Shown here one piece after another: positions 45,945 to 55,011 of a stretch of 64,000 nucleotides of DNA. The first letter of the stretch is position 1, and every line of letters begins with the position of its first letter. The notes beneath the pieces were generated by a model. The model did no database searches, was not told the DNA's origin, and saw only the letters and a program-made list of their open reading frames with translations. The stretch covers positions 1 to 64,000 of the forward strand of contig NZ_JACHIA010000020.1 of assembly GCF_014202995.1 (NCBI RefSeq), in the 5' to 3' direction. This stretch comes from Longimicrobium terrae (GTDB taxonomy: Bacteria; Gemmatimonadota; Gemmatimonadetes; Longimicrobiales; Longimicrobiaceae). The translations under genes and the position numbers were made by a program.

Positions 45945-47113
45945 GCGGCGAACGCGTCCTTCACGCGATCCCAGAACTTCTTGCCCCCGCCGCGGCGGCT
46001 TCCGGGAACCGGGCCCTCCAGTTCCGACAACCTGCGGAACAGCTCCTCCTGCTCGGCCGACAGCTCCGTGGGCGTCCACACGTGAATGCGCACGTACTGG
46101 TCGCCGCGCCCGCCGCCGCCCAGGTGCGGCAGACCCTTGCCGCGCAGCGTCATCACTTCCCCGCTCTGCGTCCCGGCGGCAATGCGCAGCTTCTCATCCC
46201 CATAGACCGTGGGAACGTCCACTTCCCGCCCCAGCGCGGCCTGCGTAAAGCTCAGCGGCAGGTCAAAGATCAGGTCGCTGCCCTCGCGCTGGAACCGCGC
46301 GTCGTCCTCCACCTCGATCACCGCCAGCACGTCGCCGCGCGGGCCGTTGCGCGGGCCCACGTTGCCCTTGCCGCGCAGCGTCAGGTAGTTGTCGCTGCTC
46401 ACACCGGCGGGGATCTCCACCTCCACCGTCGTTTCGCCGCGCTGGCGCCCGTCGCCGTGGCAGGTCTTGCACGGGTTCTTGATCGTCTTGCCCTCGCCGT
46501 GGCAGGTGGGGCAGACGGACGCGCTCATGAACTGGCCGAACACGCTGCGCTGCACCGTGCGCACCTGGCCGGCGCCCTGGCAGGTGCCGCAGGTCTGCAC
46601 GCCACCCTCGTCGGGCGTGCCGTTGCCCTTGCAGGTGTCGCAGGGGTCCAGCGTGCGGATGCGGATGGTCTTCTTGACGCCCGTGGCGACTTCCGTGAGG
46701 GTGATGGGCACGCGCACCTGCAGATCCTTGCCCTTCTGCGCCCCACCCCCGCGGCCGCCGCGCCGCTGCCCGAACATGTCCTCGAAGCCGCCGAAGTCGC
46801 GCATGAAGATGTTGAGCGCGTCCTCGAACCCGAACCCGCCGCCGAAGCCGCCGGCCTGCCCGCCGCCGCCCGCCCCGCCGCGCTTGACACCCGCGTGGCC
46901 GAAACGGTCGTACAGAGAGCGCTTGTCGGAGTCGCGCAGCACCTCGTACGCCTCCGTGCACTCCTTGAACTTTTCTTCGGCCCCGGCGTCGCCCGCGTTG
47001 CGGTCGGGGTGGTACTGCATGGCCAGCTTGCGATACGCCTTCTTGATCGTTTCGCCGTCGGCCGTCTTTTCCACCCCGAGAACTTCGTAGTAGTCTCTTA
47101 CCGTGGTGCTCAT
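45941..47113 (-). CDS. dnaJ: Chaperone protein DnaJ
   Basis: Co-chaperone of DnaK. J domain with HPD in YHPDRN at about residue 34-39, a Gly/Phe-rich linker (GGAGGGGQAGGFGGGFGF), four CxxCxGxG-type zinc repeats (CDTCKGNG, CGTCQGAG, CPTCHGEG, CKTCHGDG), then the C-terminal substrate-binding region. 390 residues from ATG at 47113. Between hrcA and prmA; grpE and dnaK are not here. Confidence 0.96.
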   Translation of the reverse strand: MSTTVRDYYEVLGVEKTADGETIKKAYRKLAMQYHPDRNAGDAGAEEKFKECTEAYEVLRDSDKRSLYDRFGHAGVKRGGAGGGGQAGGFGGGFGFEDALNIFMRDFGGFEDMFGQRRGGRGGGAQKGKDLQVRVPITLTEVATGVKKTIRIRTLDPCDTCKGNGTPDEGGVQTCGTCQGAGQVRTVQRSVFGQFMSASVCPTCHGEGKTIKNPCKTCHGDGRQRGETTVEVEIPAGVSSDNYLTLRGKGNVGPRNGPRGDVLAVIEVEDDARFQREGSDLIFDLPLSFTQAALGREVDVPTVYGDEKLRIAAGTQSGEVMTLRGKGLPHLGGGGRGDQYVRIHVWTPTELSAEQEELFRRLSELEGPVPGSRRGGGKKFWDRVKDAFAA

Positions 47114-47255
47114 GACCGTTCCTGCCTGCAATCGGGAAGCGCGACACCGGTGTGCGGTGACGCGCGTGTTATCGATTCGAGTACTTCTGTTCCCGCCACC
47201 GGACGCCCATCCGCGCCCGGTCGTCCCGGCGCGCGGTGGATGAGCGTCCGCCGTC

Positions 47256-48305
47256 CTACATCAACAGATCCGACACCATGGACGACGTCGTCTCCACCAG
47301 GGCGATCACGCGTTCGTACGGCATGCGCGTGGGCCCGATGACGCCGATGACGCCCTTGAGGCCGGCCGCGTGGTACTCCGACGTCACCAGCGTGAACCCG
47401 CTCAGCGCCGGGTCCTGGTGCTCCACGCCGATGGTCACGCACAGCCCCTCGCCCGCCCCGCGGCCCACGACCGCGCTCTTGAGCAGGTCGCGGCGTTCCG
47501 TGAGGGTGATGAGGGAGCGCAGCCGCTCGCCGCTGTTGAACTCCGGCTGCTCCGCCAGCACCGACGCGCTTCCCAGGTGCAGGTCGTCCGTCTGCGCCGC
47601 GGGGGCGAACCACTCGTCGGCGGACTGCAGAAAGACGTTCAGCAGTTCGGCGCCCGGGCGGTCGGCGGGCACGGAGTCGCGCAGGCGGTCCGGGAGCGTC
47701 AGGCGAATCTCGCGCAGCGTGCTGCCCGCCAGCCGTTCGTTCAGCACCAGCGCCACGGCCGCCAGCGTGCTGGGCGGGATGGCGGCGGGAACGTCGACAA
47801 AGACCGTGCGTACGCCGGCCGCGCGCAGCGACATCACCAGCAGCACCTTGGCCTCGCTGATGGGGATCAGGTCCAGCCGCTCCAGCGTGGCTTCTTCCAG
47901 CCGCGGCGCCACCGCGATCCCCAGTTCCTGCGTCAGCAGCCCCAGCACCTGCGCGGCGCGGCGAAGCAGCCGCTCCACCGCGGCTCCGTCGCCGCCCTGC
48001 GACAGTTCATGGCGCAGCGAGGTGCGCTCCGCGGCGGAAAGCGGCGGCCGCTGCATCAGGCTGTCCACGTACAGCCGGTAGGCGATGTCGGTGGGGACGC
48101 GCCCGGCGGAGGTGTGCGGATGATACAGGTAGCCCTTGTCCTCGAGGTCGCTCATGGTGTTGCGCACCGTCGCCGCGGAAATGCCGAGATCGAACCGGCG
48201 AGCCACGCTTCGGCTGCCGGCCGGTTCGGCCGTTTCCACGTAGGTGCGGATCACCGCCTCGAGGATCTGGTGCTCGCGCTCGTTGAGAGGTTCTCCCGTA
48301 TTCAT
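47256..48305 (-). CDS. hrcA: Heat-inducible transcription repressor HrcA
   Basis: 349 residues from ATG at 48305. N-terminal winged helix (PAGSRSVARRFDLGISAATVRNTMSDLEDKGYL, about 30-62), then a dimerisation region and a C-terminal domain with the family's GVIGVIGPTRMPYERVIALVE segment. Represses chaperone genes by binding CIRCE; no CIRCE (TTAGCACTC-N9-GAGTGCTAA) is visible in front of hrcA or dnaJ. Confidence 0.95.
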   Translation of the reverse strand: MNTGEPLNEREHQILEAVIRTYVETAEPAGSRSVARRFDLGISAATVRNTMSDLEDKGYLYHPHTSAGRVPTDIAYRLYVDSLMQRPPLSAAERTSLRHELSQGGDGAAVERLLRRAAQVLGLLTQELGIAVAPRLEEATLERLDLIPISEAKVLLVMSLRAAGVRTVFVDVPAAIPPSTLAAVALVLNERLAGSTLREIRLTLPDRLRDSVPADRPGAELLNVFLQSADEWFAPAAQTDDLHLGSASVLAEQPEFNSGERLRSLITLTERRDLLKSAVVGRGAGEGLCVTIGVEHQDPALSGFTLVTSEYHAAGLKGVIGVIGPTRMPYERVIALVETTSSMVSDLLM

Positions 48306-48531
48306 CCGCGGCCTGAGCGCCCAAGAAGTACCTGCAAAAACCCGTTCAATCTGCCCCCGTGCGGCAGGGGCGTCAACCCGCGCCCCCGCTTGCACTTGCC
48401 GGGGATGCGCGCGTGGGATGCCGTGTTCCGTCCGCCCGCGCGGCGAAGCGGAGTGCAAATCGCGGTGCGCGGCGCGTCCGCCGTTCCGGCGCGGAGTGCG
48501 CCACGCGCGCCGGTGGGTCGACGGATTCCTG

Positions 48532-49716
48532 TCAAAGCTGCAGCGCCGGCGCGTCCGCTTCCGCCGCCGTCGCCATCCGCACGGCCAAGTCGTCCAGCAG
48601 CAGCCAGCCGCGCTCCGTCAGCCGCACGCGGCCGTCGCGCTCCGCCGCCAGCCCGCCGCCGATCCACTGGTCCGCCAGGCGTCGCGCCGCGGGCCCGGCC
48701 TCGTCCATCGGCCAGCCGGCGTCCGTGCGCAGCCGCAGCCACGCGCGCTCCAGTCCGGCCGTCTCCTCGTCCACCGTCTCCGTATCCTCTGTCGGAGACC
48801 GGCCGGCAAGGAGGCGGTCGCGATACTCATCCCACGAGCGGACGTTCCACCGGCGCAGAGGCGGCTGGTAGCCGTGCGCGCCGGGGCCGAGCGCCGCGTA
48901 CGGCTCGCCCGTCCAGTACACGAAGTTGTGGCGCGACCGGCGTCCTGGCAGCCCGAAGTTGCTCACCTCGTAGTGCTCGAACCCCGCGCCGGTCAGCGTG
49001 TCGTGCGCCAGCAGGTACTCGTCGGCGTAGCGGTCGTCGTCCGCCAGCGTCTCGCGCCCCTCGCCCACCCAGCGGCCCAGCGGCGCGGCGGCCTCCGCCG
49101 TCAGCCCGTACAGCGACACGTGCTCCGGCTCCAGCAGCAGCGCGCGCACCAGATCGTCGCCCCAGTCGCGCCCCAGCCGCGCGGGCACACCAAAGATCAG
49201 GTCCACGCTCACGTTGTCGAACCCCGCCCCGCGCGCCGCGCCGAACGCGCGCTCCGGACCGTCCGGCCCGTGCAGGCGCCCCATCCACTTGAGCGTCGGC
49301 TCGTGAAAGGTCTGCGCCCCCAGCGAGATGCGGTTCACTCCCGATTGCCGCCACCCGCGCGCCACATCCGCCGTGAAGCTTTCGGGATTGGCCTCGCACG
49401 TCCACTCCGCGTCCTCGTCCCACAGTGCCCAGGGAGCGATGCGGTCGCGCAGCGCGGCCATGGCGTCCGGCCCCAGCAGCGACGGCGTGCCCCCGCCCAC
49501 GTAAACCGTGTCCAGCCGCAGCGGCGCGTCCCACCCGTTCTCCTCCGCCAGCATCCGCAGTTCCGTGCTCACCGCGTCCAGCCACTCCGCCGTGGGTGCC
49601 TCGCGCGTGGCCTGCACCGCGAAGTCGCAGTACGAGCAGCGCCGCGTGCAGAACGGAACGTGGATGTACAGCGACCGCGGGCGGCCGGTGGAGCGAATGG
49701 ACTGCGGATCAGACAC
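48532..49716 (-). CDS. hemW: Radical SAM heme chaperone HemW-like protein
   Basis: 394 residues from GTG at 49716. The Fe-S/SAM motif CTRRCSYCDF is of HemW type (coproporphyrinogen dehydrogenases of the HemN type have a further Cys in place of Phe). YVGGGTPSLL, ISLGAQTFHE and GVPxLxD-like segments follow, and the C-terminal HemN_C part ends near QL. Probably a heme chaperone. ATG at 49773 is an alternative start. Confidence 0.9.
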   Translation of the reverse strand: MSDPQSIRSTGRPRSLYIHVPFCTRRCSYCDFAVQATREAPTAEWLDAVSTELRMLAEENGWDAPLRLDTVYVGGGTPSLLGPDAMAALRDRIAPWALWDEDAEWTCEANPESFTADVARGWRQSGVNRISLGAQTFHEPTLKWMGRLHGPDGPERAFGAARGAGFDNVSVDLIFGVPARLGRDWGDDLVRALLLEPEHVSLYGLTAEAAAPLGRWVGEGRETLADDDRYADEYLLAHDTLTGAGFEHYEVSNFGLPGRRSRHNFVYWTGEPYAALGPGAHGYQPPLRRWNVRSWDEYRDRLLAGRSPTEDTETVDEETAGLERAWLRLRTDAGWPMDEAGPAARRLADQWIGGGLAAERDGRVRLTERGWLLLDDLAVRMATAAEADAPALQL

Positions 49717-49864
49717 GGCACGAACGTCAGGGACGGGATTTGTGGATGCCCTCACGACCCCGGAAGCGACCATCCGTTCCCATCCCACGCGTACGACTCC
49801 AGCCACGCCCGCCGTGCGGCCCGAGCGGACTCCCGCGCCTGGCGACGGTAGCCACGGATTTGGC

Positions 49865-50308
49865 TCAGGCTGGTCCGCCGACGGAATCCGATTCCCCGGG
49901 ATCAAACCTCCGCGGCCAGATCATGTGCGGGTCGAGCGTGTATGTCGGCCCGAAGCGCACGAAGTTGAGCGCCGCCGGCCGCGCCTCCGTGCCGAACCGG
50001 ACGGTGATGGACCGCAACCATTCAATGCGCGCATGCTCCCGGGCCAGGTAACTCGACACCCGGTTCGCGATGTCGGCCTGCTGCGCCTTCGTGCGGGCGA
50101 GCGGATGGTTCAGAAAGGTGATTTTCAGTTCATAGCCGTTCAGCTCCGCATGGGCCTCCCCACCCGGAAACCGCTGCATCAGGCCGGCTTCAAGCCGATC
50201 CATCTCCCGCCCCGCCTCACGACCGGCGAACAGCGGCAACACCGTAAGCAAGGCGAGCAGCGGCACCAGCACCCGCATGACCGACGTGAGCTTTGCTGAA
50301 AGGCGCAC
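49865..50308 (-). CDS. Small exported or membrane-anchored hypothetical protein
   Basis: 147 residues from GTG at 50308 (ATG at 50278 is an alternative). The N-terminus has a hydrophobic stretch (VMRVLVPLLALLTVLPLF) that is a signal peptide or membrane anchor; the remaining residues form a compact alpha/beta domain with two long strands (AELNGYELKITFLNHP, WLRSITVRFG). No family recognised. Confidence 0.65.
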   Translation of the reverse strand: MRLSAKLTSVMRVLVPLLALLTVLPLFAGREAGREMDRLEAGLMQRFPGGEAHAELNGYELKITFLNHPLARTKAQQADIANRVSSYLAREHARIEWLRSITVRFGTEARPAALNFVRFGPTYTLDPHMIWPRRFDPGESDSVGGPA

Positions 50309-50461
50309 GGAGCTCCCGGGAATCGAGGTGAGGCGAGATGGACGCGATCAGCGGGTCCGGAACGAGCGATCCCGCGGCCGGAAGCGACACGCGCGACGGA
50401 ACGATGGCCCGGGACGAGGCGGCGGACCGGCATCACCCCCGGCGGCGGCGCCGAACCGGGT

Positions 50462-51595
50462 TCATCGCAGGCGGAACTGCTTGCCGGGAAGCGACTCCGC
50501 CAAGTCCCGCAGTTCCAGCGCGAGCAGCGCGGAGAGCGTCCCTGGCGTGCCGAGCCCGGCGGCGATCGCCACCTCATCCACGTGGCGCGCCTCGGGCGCC
50601 AGCGCGGCAAACACGCGGGCCTCGTCCGGCGGCAGATCCGGCGGCGGGGCGACGGCGGCGGGCGGAGCGGACGGTATCGGCTCGGCGGGCTCCGGCGCGT
50701 TCCCCACCCCGTGCAGTTCCTCCAGGATGTCGCGGGCGCTGGTGACGAGCCGGGCGCCCTCCTTGAGCAGCTGGTTCGTCCCCGCGCTCGCGGCCGAGCC
50801 GATGGGCCCCGGCACGGCGAACACGTCGCGCCCCAGTTCCAGCGCGAACTCCACCGTGTGCCGCGCGCCGCTCCTTTCGCCCATCTCCACCACCAGCACG
50901 CCCGCGGACAGCGCCGCGATCAGCCGGTTGCGGCGGGGAAAGTTGCCGGCCAGCGGCTCCTCGCCCGGCGCCAGTTCGGTAATCAGCAGGCCGTGCCTGA
51001 TGACGCGCGAGAACAGGGCGCGGTTTTCCGGCGGATACACGCGATCGATGCCGTGCCCCAGCACGCCCACCGTGGGCCCGCCCGCCTGAAGCGCCGCCGC
51101 GTGCGCCACCGCGTCGATGCCGCGCGCCATTCCGCTCACGATCGCATACCCCGCCCGCGCCAGGTCGAACGCGAGCCGGTGCGCCGCCCCGCACCCGTAC
51201 TCCGTGGGTGCGCGCGTGCCCACGACCCCCACGGCGGGAAGCCCCAGCTGCTCCAGCCGCCCCGCGGCGTAGAGGACGAACGGCGGGTCCGGCAGGCGGC
51301 GGAACGCGTCTGGATAAAGGCGGTCGTGCGGGGTGAGCGCCACGGCGCCCATGTCCGCCAGCGCGCGCAGGGCCTCACGGGCGCGCGCCCGGCCCGCGGG
51401 GGTGGCCGCCGTCGCCACGCGCCGCGCGAACTCCGGCCCGATCCCCGGCACGCCGCCCAGCTCCCGCGTGGACGCGCCCAGCACCCGCGCCACCGAGCCG
51501 AAGCGCGCCAGCAGCGCGGCCACGCGGCTGGGCCCGATGCCGGGGACGATGGCGAGGCGCAGATGTTCTTCCAGCGCGGCGGAATCCAGGGCCAT
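50462..51595 (-). CDS. dprA: DNA processing protein DprA/Smf
   Basis: Loads RecA on incoming single-stranded DNA during transformation. Helix-hairpin-helix near the N-terminus (IVPGIGPSRVAALLARFGS), the Rossmann-like DNA-binding domain with VGVVGTRAPTEYG, VSGMARGIDAVAH and PRRNRLIAALSAGVLVVE, and a C-terminal winged helix (about 325-377). 377 residues from ATG at 51595. Confidence 0.95.
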   Translation of the reverse strand: MALDSAALEEHLRLAIVPGIGPSRVAALLARFGSVARVLGASTRELGGVPGIGPEFARRVATAATPAGRARAREALRALADMGAVALTPHDRLYPDAFRRLPDPPFVLYAAGRLEQLGLPAVGVVGTRAPTEYGCGAAHRLAFDLARAGYAIVSGMARGIDAVAHAAALQAGGPTVGVLGHGIDRVYPPENRALFSRVIRHGLLITELAPGEEPLAGNFPRRNRLIAALSAGVLVVEMGERSGARHTVEFALELGRDVFAVPGPIGSAASAGTNQLLKEGARLVTSARDILEELHGVGNAPEPAEPIPSAPPAAVAPPPDLPPDEARVFAALAPEARHVDEVAIAAGLGTPGTLSALLALELRDLAESLPGKQFRLR

Positions 51596-51744
51596 GGGCA
51601 GGGTGGGAACGCGGAACGGCCGGCGGCCGGGTGCGCCCGGCGCGGATCATCACCGCGCCAAAGCTAACACTCCGGCCAGCCGGCCGCGAGACATTCACAC
51701 CCCTCTCGGGACAACAAATACCACCTGTGTCCCTGTCGGAGCGG

Positions 51745-52776
51745 TCAGGGGCGCCAGGGCTCCGGGTCGCCTTCGTCCAGCTGCCGCTCGGCTTCCGCCA
51801 CCTGTGCGGCACGCGTCCACAGCGCCTCCAGCAGCGGATCCAGCCCGCGCTGCGCCACGGAGGAGATCACGAACTGCCCCCACGCGTCCGGCGCGTTCAC
51901 CCGGGGCTCCGGCCAGTCGGGCGGCAGCAGGTCCGCCTTGGTGAAGATGACGCAGTGGTGCTTGGTCCCCAGCTCTTCCGAGTACTCCTGCAGTTCCCGC
52001 CGCAGACGGTCATACTCTTCCTGCGGCTCCAGCGCGTCGCCGGGAATCATGATGGCCAGCGTGCGCGTCCGCTCGATGTGGCGCAGGAACTGGTGTCCCA
52101 GCCCCTTGCCCTCGTGCGCGCCCTCGATGATGCCGGGAATGTCGGCCATCACGAACGAGCGGTTCCCCGACAGCTGCACCACGCCCAGGTTGGGCGTCAG
52201 CGTCGTGAAGGGATAGTCCGCCACCTTGGGCGTCGCGGCCGAGACGGAGGCCAGCAGCGTGCTCTTTCCCGCGTTGGGCTCGCCGACAAGCCCAACGTCG
52301 GCGATCAGCTTCAGCTCCAGCGCCAGGCGGCGCTCTTCGCCGGGCTCGCCCGGGTCCGCGCGGCGCGGGGCCTGGTTGGTGGCCGTGGCGAAGCGCGCGT
52401 TCCCCCACCCGCCTTTTCCGCCACGCGCGACGATCATTTCCTCGCCGTCGTTGAGCAGGTCGCCCAGGATCTCGCCCGTTTCCAGGTCGCGGATCACCGT
52501 GCCGGGCGGAACGCGCAGGTACAGGTGGTCGCCGCTGCGCCCGGTGCAGTTTACGGCGGTTCCCTTCTGCCCCGGCTCCGCCTTGTAGTTCTGGCGATAG
52601 CGGTAGTCCAGCAGCGTGTTCAGCTGCTTGTCGGCGCGCAGCACCACGTCGGCGCCGCGGCCACCGTCGCCGCCGTCGGGTCCGCCGCGCGGAGTCATCG
52701 ATTCGCGCCGCATGGACGAGGCGCCACCGCCCCCGTCGCCGGCCTTTACATTGATTTCAGCGTAATCCAGAAACAC
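51745..52776 (-). CDS. obgE: GTPase ObgE/CgtA
   Basis: Large-subunit ribosome assembly GTPase. The Gly-rich Obg fold opens VFLDYAEINVKAGDGGGGASSMRRE; the G domain has G1 GEPNAGKST, G3 DIPGI and G4-like TKADL. 343 residues starting with GTG at 52776. Confidence 0.95.
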   Translation of the reverse strand: MFLDYAEINVKAGDGGGGASSMRRESMTPRGGPDGGDGGRGADVVLRADKQLNTLLDYRYRQNYKAEPGQKGTAVNCTGRSGDHLYLRVPPGTVIRDLETGEILGDLLNDGEEMIVARGGKGGWGNARFATATNQAPRRADPGEPGEERRLALELKLIADVGLVGEPNAGKSTLLASVSAATPKVADYPFTTLTPNLGVVQLSGNRSFVMADIPGIIEGAHEGKGLGHQFLRHIERTRTLAIMIPGDALEPQEEYDRLRRELQEYSEELGTKHHCVIFTKADLLPPDWPEPRVNAPDAWGQFVISSVAQRGLDPLLEALWTRAAQVAEAERQLDEGDPEPWRP

Positions 52777-53218
52777 CGGCTGGCCTCACATCCTGATACG
52801 TGTGTCTCGCGCGGGGAGCGGCTGCTCCGGGGCGCGTTTGATAAGCGTTATCGATCCATCAAGATAGCGGATGCAGGGATCGTGCGGGGGACCGCTGCGG
52901 AGCCGGCCGGGGCAACGGTACTGCTGTTGCCCCATCCGTCTCCTCCGCGGGGGCGGCGAGCCTCCTCGGCGCGTCACGCCCCTGCCCGATCCCGCCACAT
53001 CCGTGCACCGCGCCTGCGGGGTCTCCCCGCCCGCTCCGGGAGCCTCGCGCCCCGGCTCCCGCGCGGACGATCAGCTTCCGCCGCGCGAGTCTCCCTCCGC
53101 CCCGTCCTCAGGGGAACTCACCCCGGATGCAGATTTCGTCGCGGGTCACGCACCTCTTCACGCCATCACAGCGCCGTCGGAAGCTGCGCCCCCGCGTGCC
53201 CCGACGCGCACTCTCCCG
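52777..53218. other. Intergenic region without a recognised gene
   Basis: 442 bp upstream of obgE and downstream of the carboxymuconolactone-decarboxylase-like gene. It holds hairpins GGAGC-GGCT-GCTCC (52815-52828) and GGGGCAAC/GTTGCCCC (52909-52933) and the palindrome at 52840-52852. A 70-codon frame on the minus strand lacks any family feature. Confidence 0.55.
52840..52852. promoter_or_regulatory. Perfect palindrome upstream of obgE
   Basis: GATAA-GCG-TTATC lies 64 nt upstream of the obgE start and is the only AT-rich spot in the gap. It could be an operator; no regulator can be named. Confidence 0.35.
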
Positions 53219-53818
53219 CTACCGCGCCCGGTCGCGGATCCCGGCCCAGAGTGCGCGGACCTCGTCCGCACGCCCGGCGGACATCTCCGCGCAGGCGATC
53301 TCCACCGCCTCGTCCACCTCGGCCACGGAAGCCCCGGCGTTCAGCGAGCCGCGCAGGTGCGAGTGCAGCTGCCGCGGCGCGTTCCACACCGCCAGCAGCG
53401 CGGCGATGCACAGTTCGCGGGTGCGCAGGTCCAGCCCTGGCCGGCCGAGCACGCGGCCGTATCCGCCGTTCACCATCCACCCGTCAAACTCCGGGTGCAG
53501 ACCGCGCACGTTCTCGCGCAGCTTCTGGTAGTTCCCGCCGTACACGGTCTCGCACACCTGCTCGCCGCGCGCCTCCCAGACCCGAGGATCTTCCCCGAGC
53601 GCCGCCGGCGCCTGGGAGCCGGACACCTCGCGCCAGACAGCGAGCGCGTTCAGCGCGTCGGGAAAGCCCACGAACAGGTGCGACTGCAGCAGCACCTCGT
53701 CCACATGGTTCCCCTCCGCCACGCCATGCGCGCTCTCCAGCGCCGCGCGAACCCGGGCGGCATCGCGCGTGGCCAGCGCCGCGGCTACGCGCAGCAGCGC
53801 GCGGCGGGCCTCAGGCAT
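53219..53818 (-). CDS. Carboxymuconolactone-decarboxylase-like (AhpD-type) protein
   Basis: 199 residues from ATG at 53818. The C-terminal half has the CMD-family pattern LDLRTRELCIAALLAVWNAPRQLHSHLRGSLNAGASVAEVDEAVE. It lacks the CxxC pair of the AhpD peroxidase partners, having a single Cys in ELCIAA, so a redox function is doubtful. Its first 8 nt overlap the end of the asparaginase gene, so the two are probably one unit. Confidence 0.8.
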   Translation of the reverse strand: MPEARRALLRVAAALATRDAARVRAALESAHGVAEGNHVDEVLLQSHLFVGFPDALNALAVWREVSGSQAPAALGEDPRVWEARGEQVCETVYGGNYQKLRENVRGLHPEFDGWMVNGGYGRVLGRPGLDLRTRELCIAALLAVWNAPRQLHSHLRGSLNAGASVAEVDEAVEIACAEMSAGRADEVRALWAGIRDRAR

Positions 53819-54821
53819 CCGCCGCGCGCAGGTGGATGGACGGGCGGACCTCGCCCGTCACCTCGCCGCGCGTGTTGCTGATTTCGCGGAACACGTGGCG
53901 GTGCAGCGCGCCGAAGTCGTCTTCGCTGATCAGGTCCATCTCCCGCAGCACGCCCGCGATCGCCGGCGCCACGGCGCGCGTGGAGCCGTCCTCCACCTTG
54001 ATGGCGATCCCCAGCTCCGCCCCCGGGCTGCCGACGCAGTACACGCCCTCCGCGCCCACCTTGGCAAACAGGCGCCCCTCCGTCACCCGCGAGATCGCGG
54101 TGCAGATGCGCCCCTCGCCCGCCACCATGTCCGGGTGCGCGCCCATCGCGTCGACGACGGTCGCCGGCCCGCGCTCCCCCGCGCGCGCCGCGGACGCCAG
54201 CGAGGCATACGCCTGCGCCATCTGCCGCAGCGGCAGCGCGTAGCACACGACGCCGCATCCGTCCACGCCCAGCCCGATCGCCTCGGAAGGCATCCGCACC
54301 CATCTGGCGATTTCTGTCAGCAGGCGCGCCTGCACGGGGTGCTCCACGCGGTGGTAGCCGTCCGTTTCCCACCCGCGCGCCCGGGCGACCGCCATCATTC
54401 CCGCGTGCTTGCCGGAGCAGTTGTTGTGCAGCCGCCCCGGCTCCATTCCGTCCTCTTCCAGCGTGCGCCGCGTCTCGGAATCGAACGGGTCGTGGGGACC
54501 GCAGGCCAGCGCGTCGGCGGTGAGCCCCAGCTTTTCCAGCAGGCCCTCCACCGTCTTTACGTGTGCCGCCGTGCCCGAGTGCGACCCGCAGATCACCGCC
54601 AGCTCCCGCGGCGTGATGCCGAAGCGGTCGAACGCGCCGTCCTCCACCACGGGAAGCGCCTGCAGCGGCTTGGCCGCGCTACGCCAGAACGTCACCATGT
54701 CGGGGTCGCCGGACGAGGCGCGCAGCGCGCCCTCGGCGTCCACCACGGCCACGTGCACACGATGGCGGCTTTCCAGCACCGCCCCGCGCGTCACCTCCAC
54801 CACGCTTTCCAGGTCAGACAT
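53811..54821 (-). CDS. Asparaginase, Rhizobium etli type (Asparaginase_II)
   Basis: 336 residues from ATG at 54821. Family PF06089-like features: FWRSAAKPLQALP near the N-terminus (Ser-Lys pair), the CSGKHAGMM segment with a metal-binding Cys, and VDGCGVVCYALPL with a second Cys. Hydrolyses Asn to Asp and ammonia. It overlaps the CMD-like gene by 8 nt. Confidence 0.88.
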   Translation of the reverse strand: MSDLESVVEVTRGAVLESRHRVHVAVVDAEGALRASSGDPDMVTFWRSAAKPLQALPVVEDGAFDRFGITPRELAVICGSHSGTAAHVKTVEGLLEKLGLTADALACGPHDPFDSETRRTLEEDGMEPGRLHNNCSGKHAGMMAVARARGWETDGYHRVEHPVQARLLTEIARWVRMPSEAIGLGVDGCGVVCYALPLRQMAQAYASLASAARAGERGPATVVDAMGAHPDMVAGEGRICTAISRVTEGRLFAKVGAEGVYCVGSPGAELGIAIKVEDGSTRAVAPAIAGVLREMDLISEDDFGALHRHVFREISNTRGEVTGEVRPSIHLRAADA

Positions 54822-55011
54822 CGGCAGACGGGTTTCCGTCGGTTGGGGGTCACGCGGCCGCGCCGTACGACGCGCCGCCTGTGAAATCGAGCGTGTTCCC
54901 GGCCGCGCCGGGGGGAAAACAAGCGGAGGAAGGACGCGCGTGCGCCCCTCCTCCACTGCGGTTTCGCCCGCCGCGCGGGCGAACGCTGCGGTCGCGGCCG
55001 CCCGGCCCGGG

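Noticed and set aside
48306-48531. CIRCE operator in front of hrcA
   Set aside because: A GCACT...GAGTGC pair near 48390-48465 is separated by about 60 bp, not 9, so it does not fit the CIRCE spacing.
52786-52998. A 70-codon minus-strand frame upstream of obgE
   Set aside because: Arg/Pro-rich, without a ribosome site or known motif; best read as noncoding.
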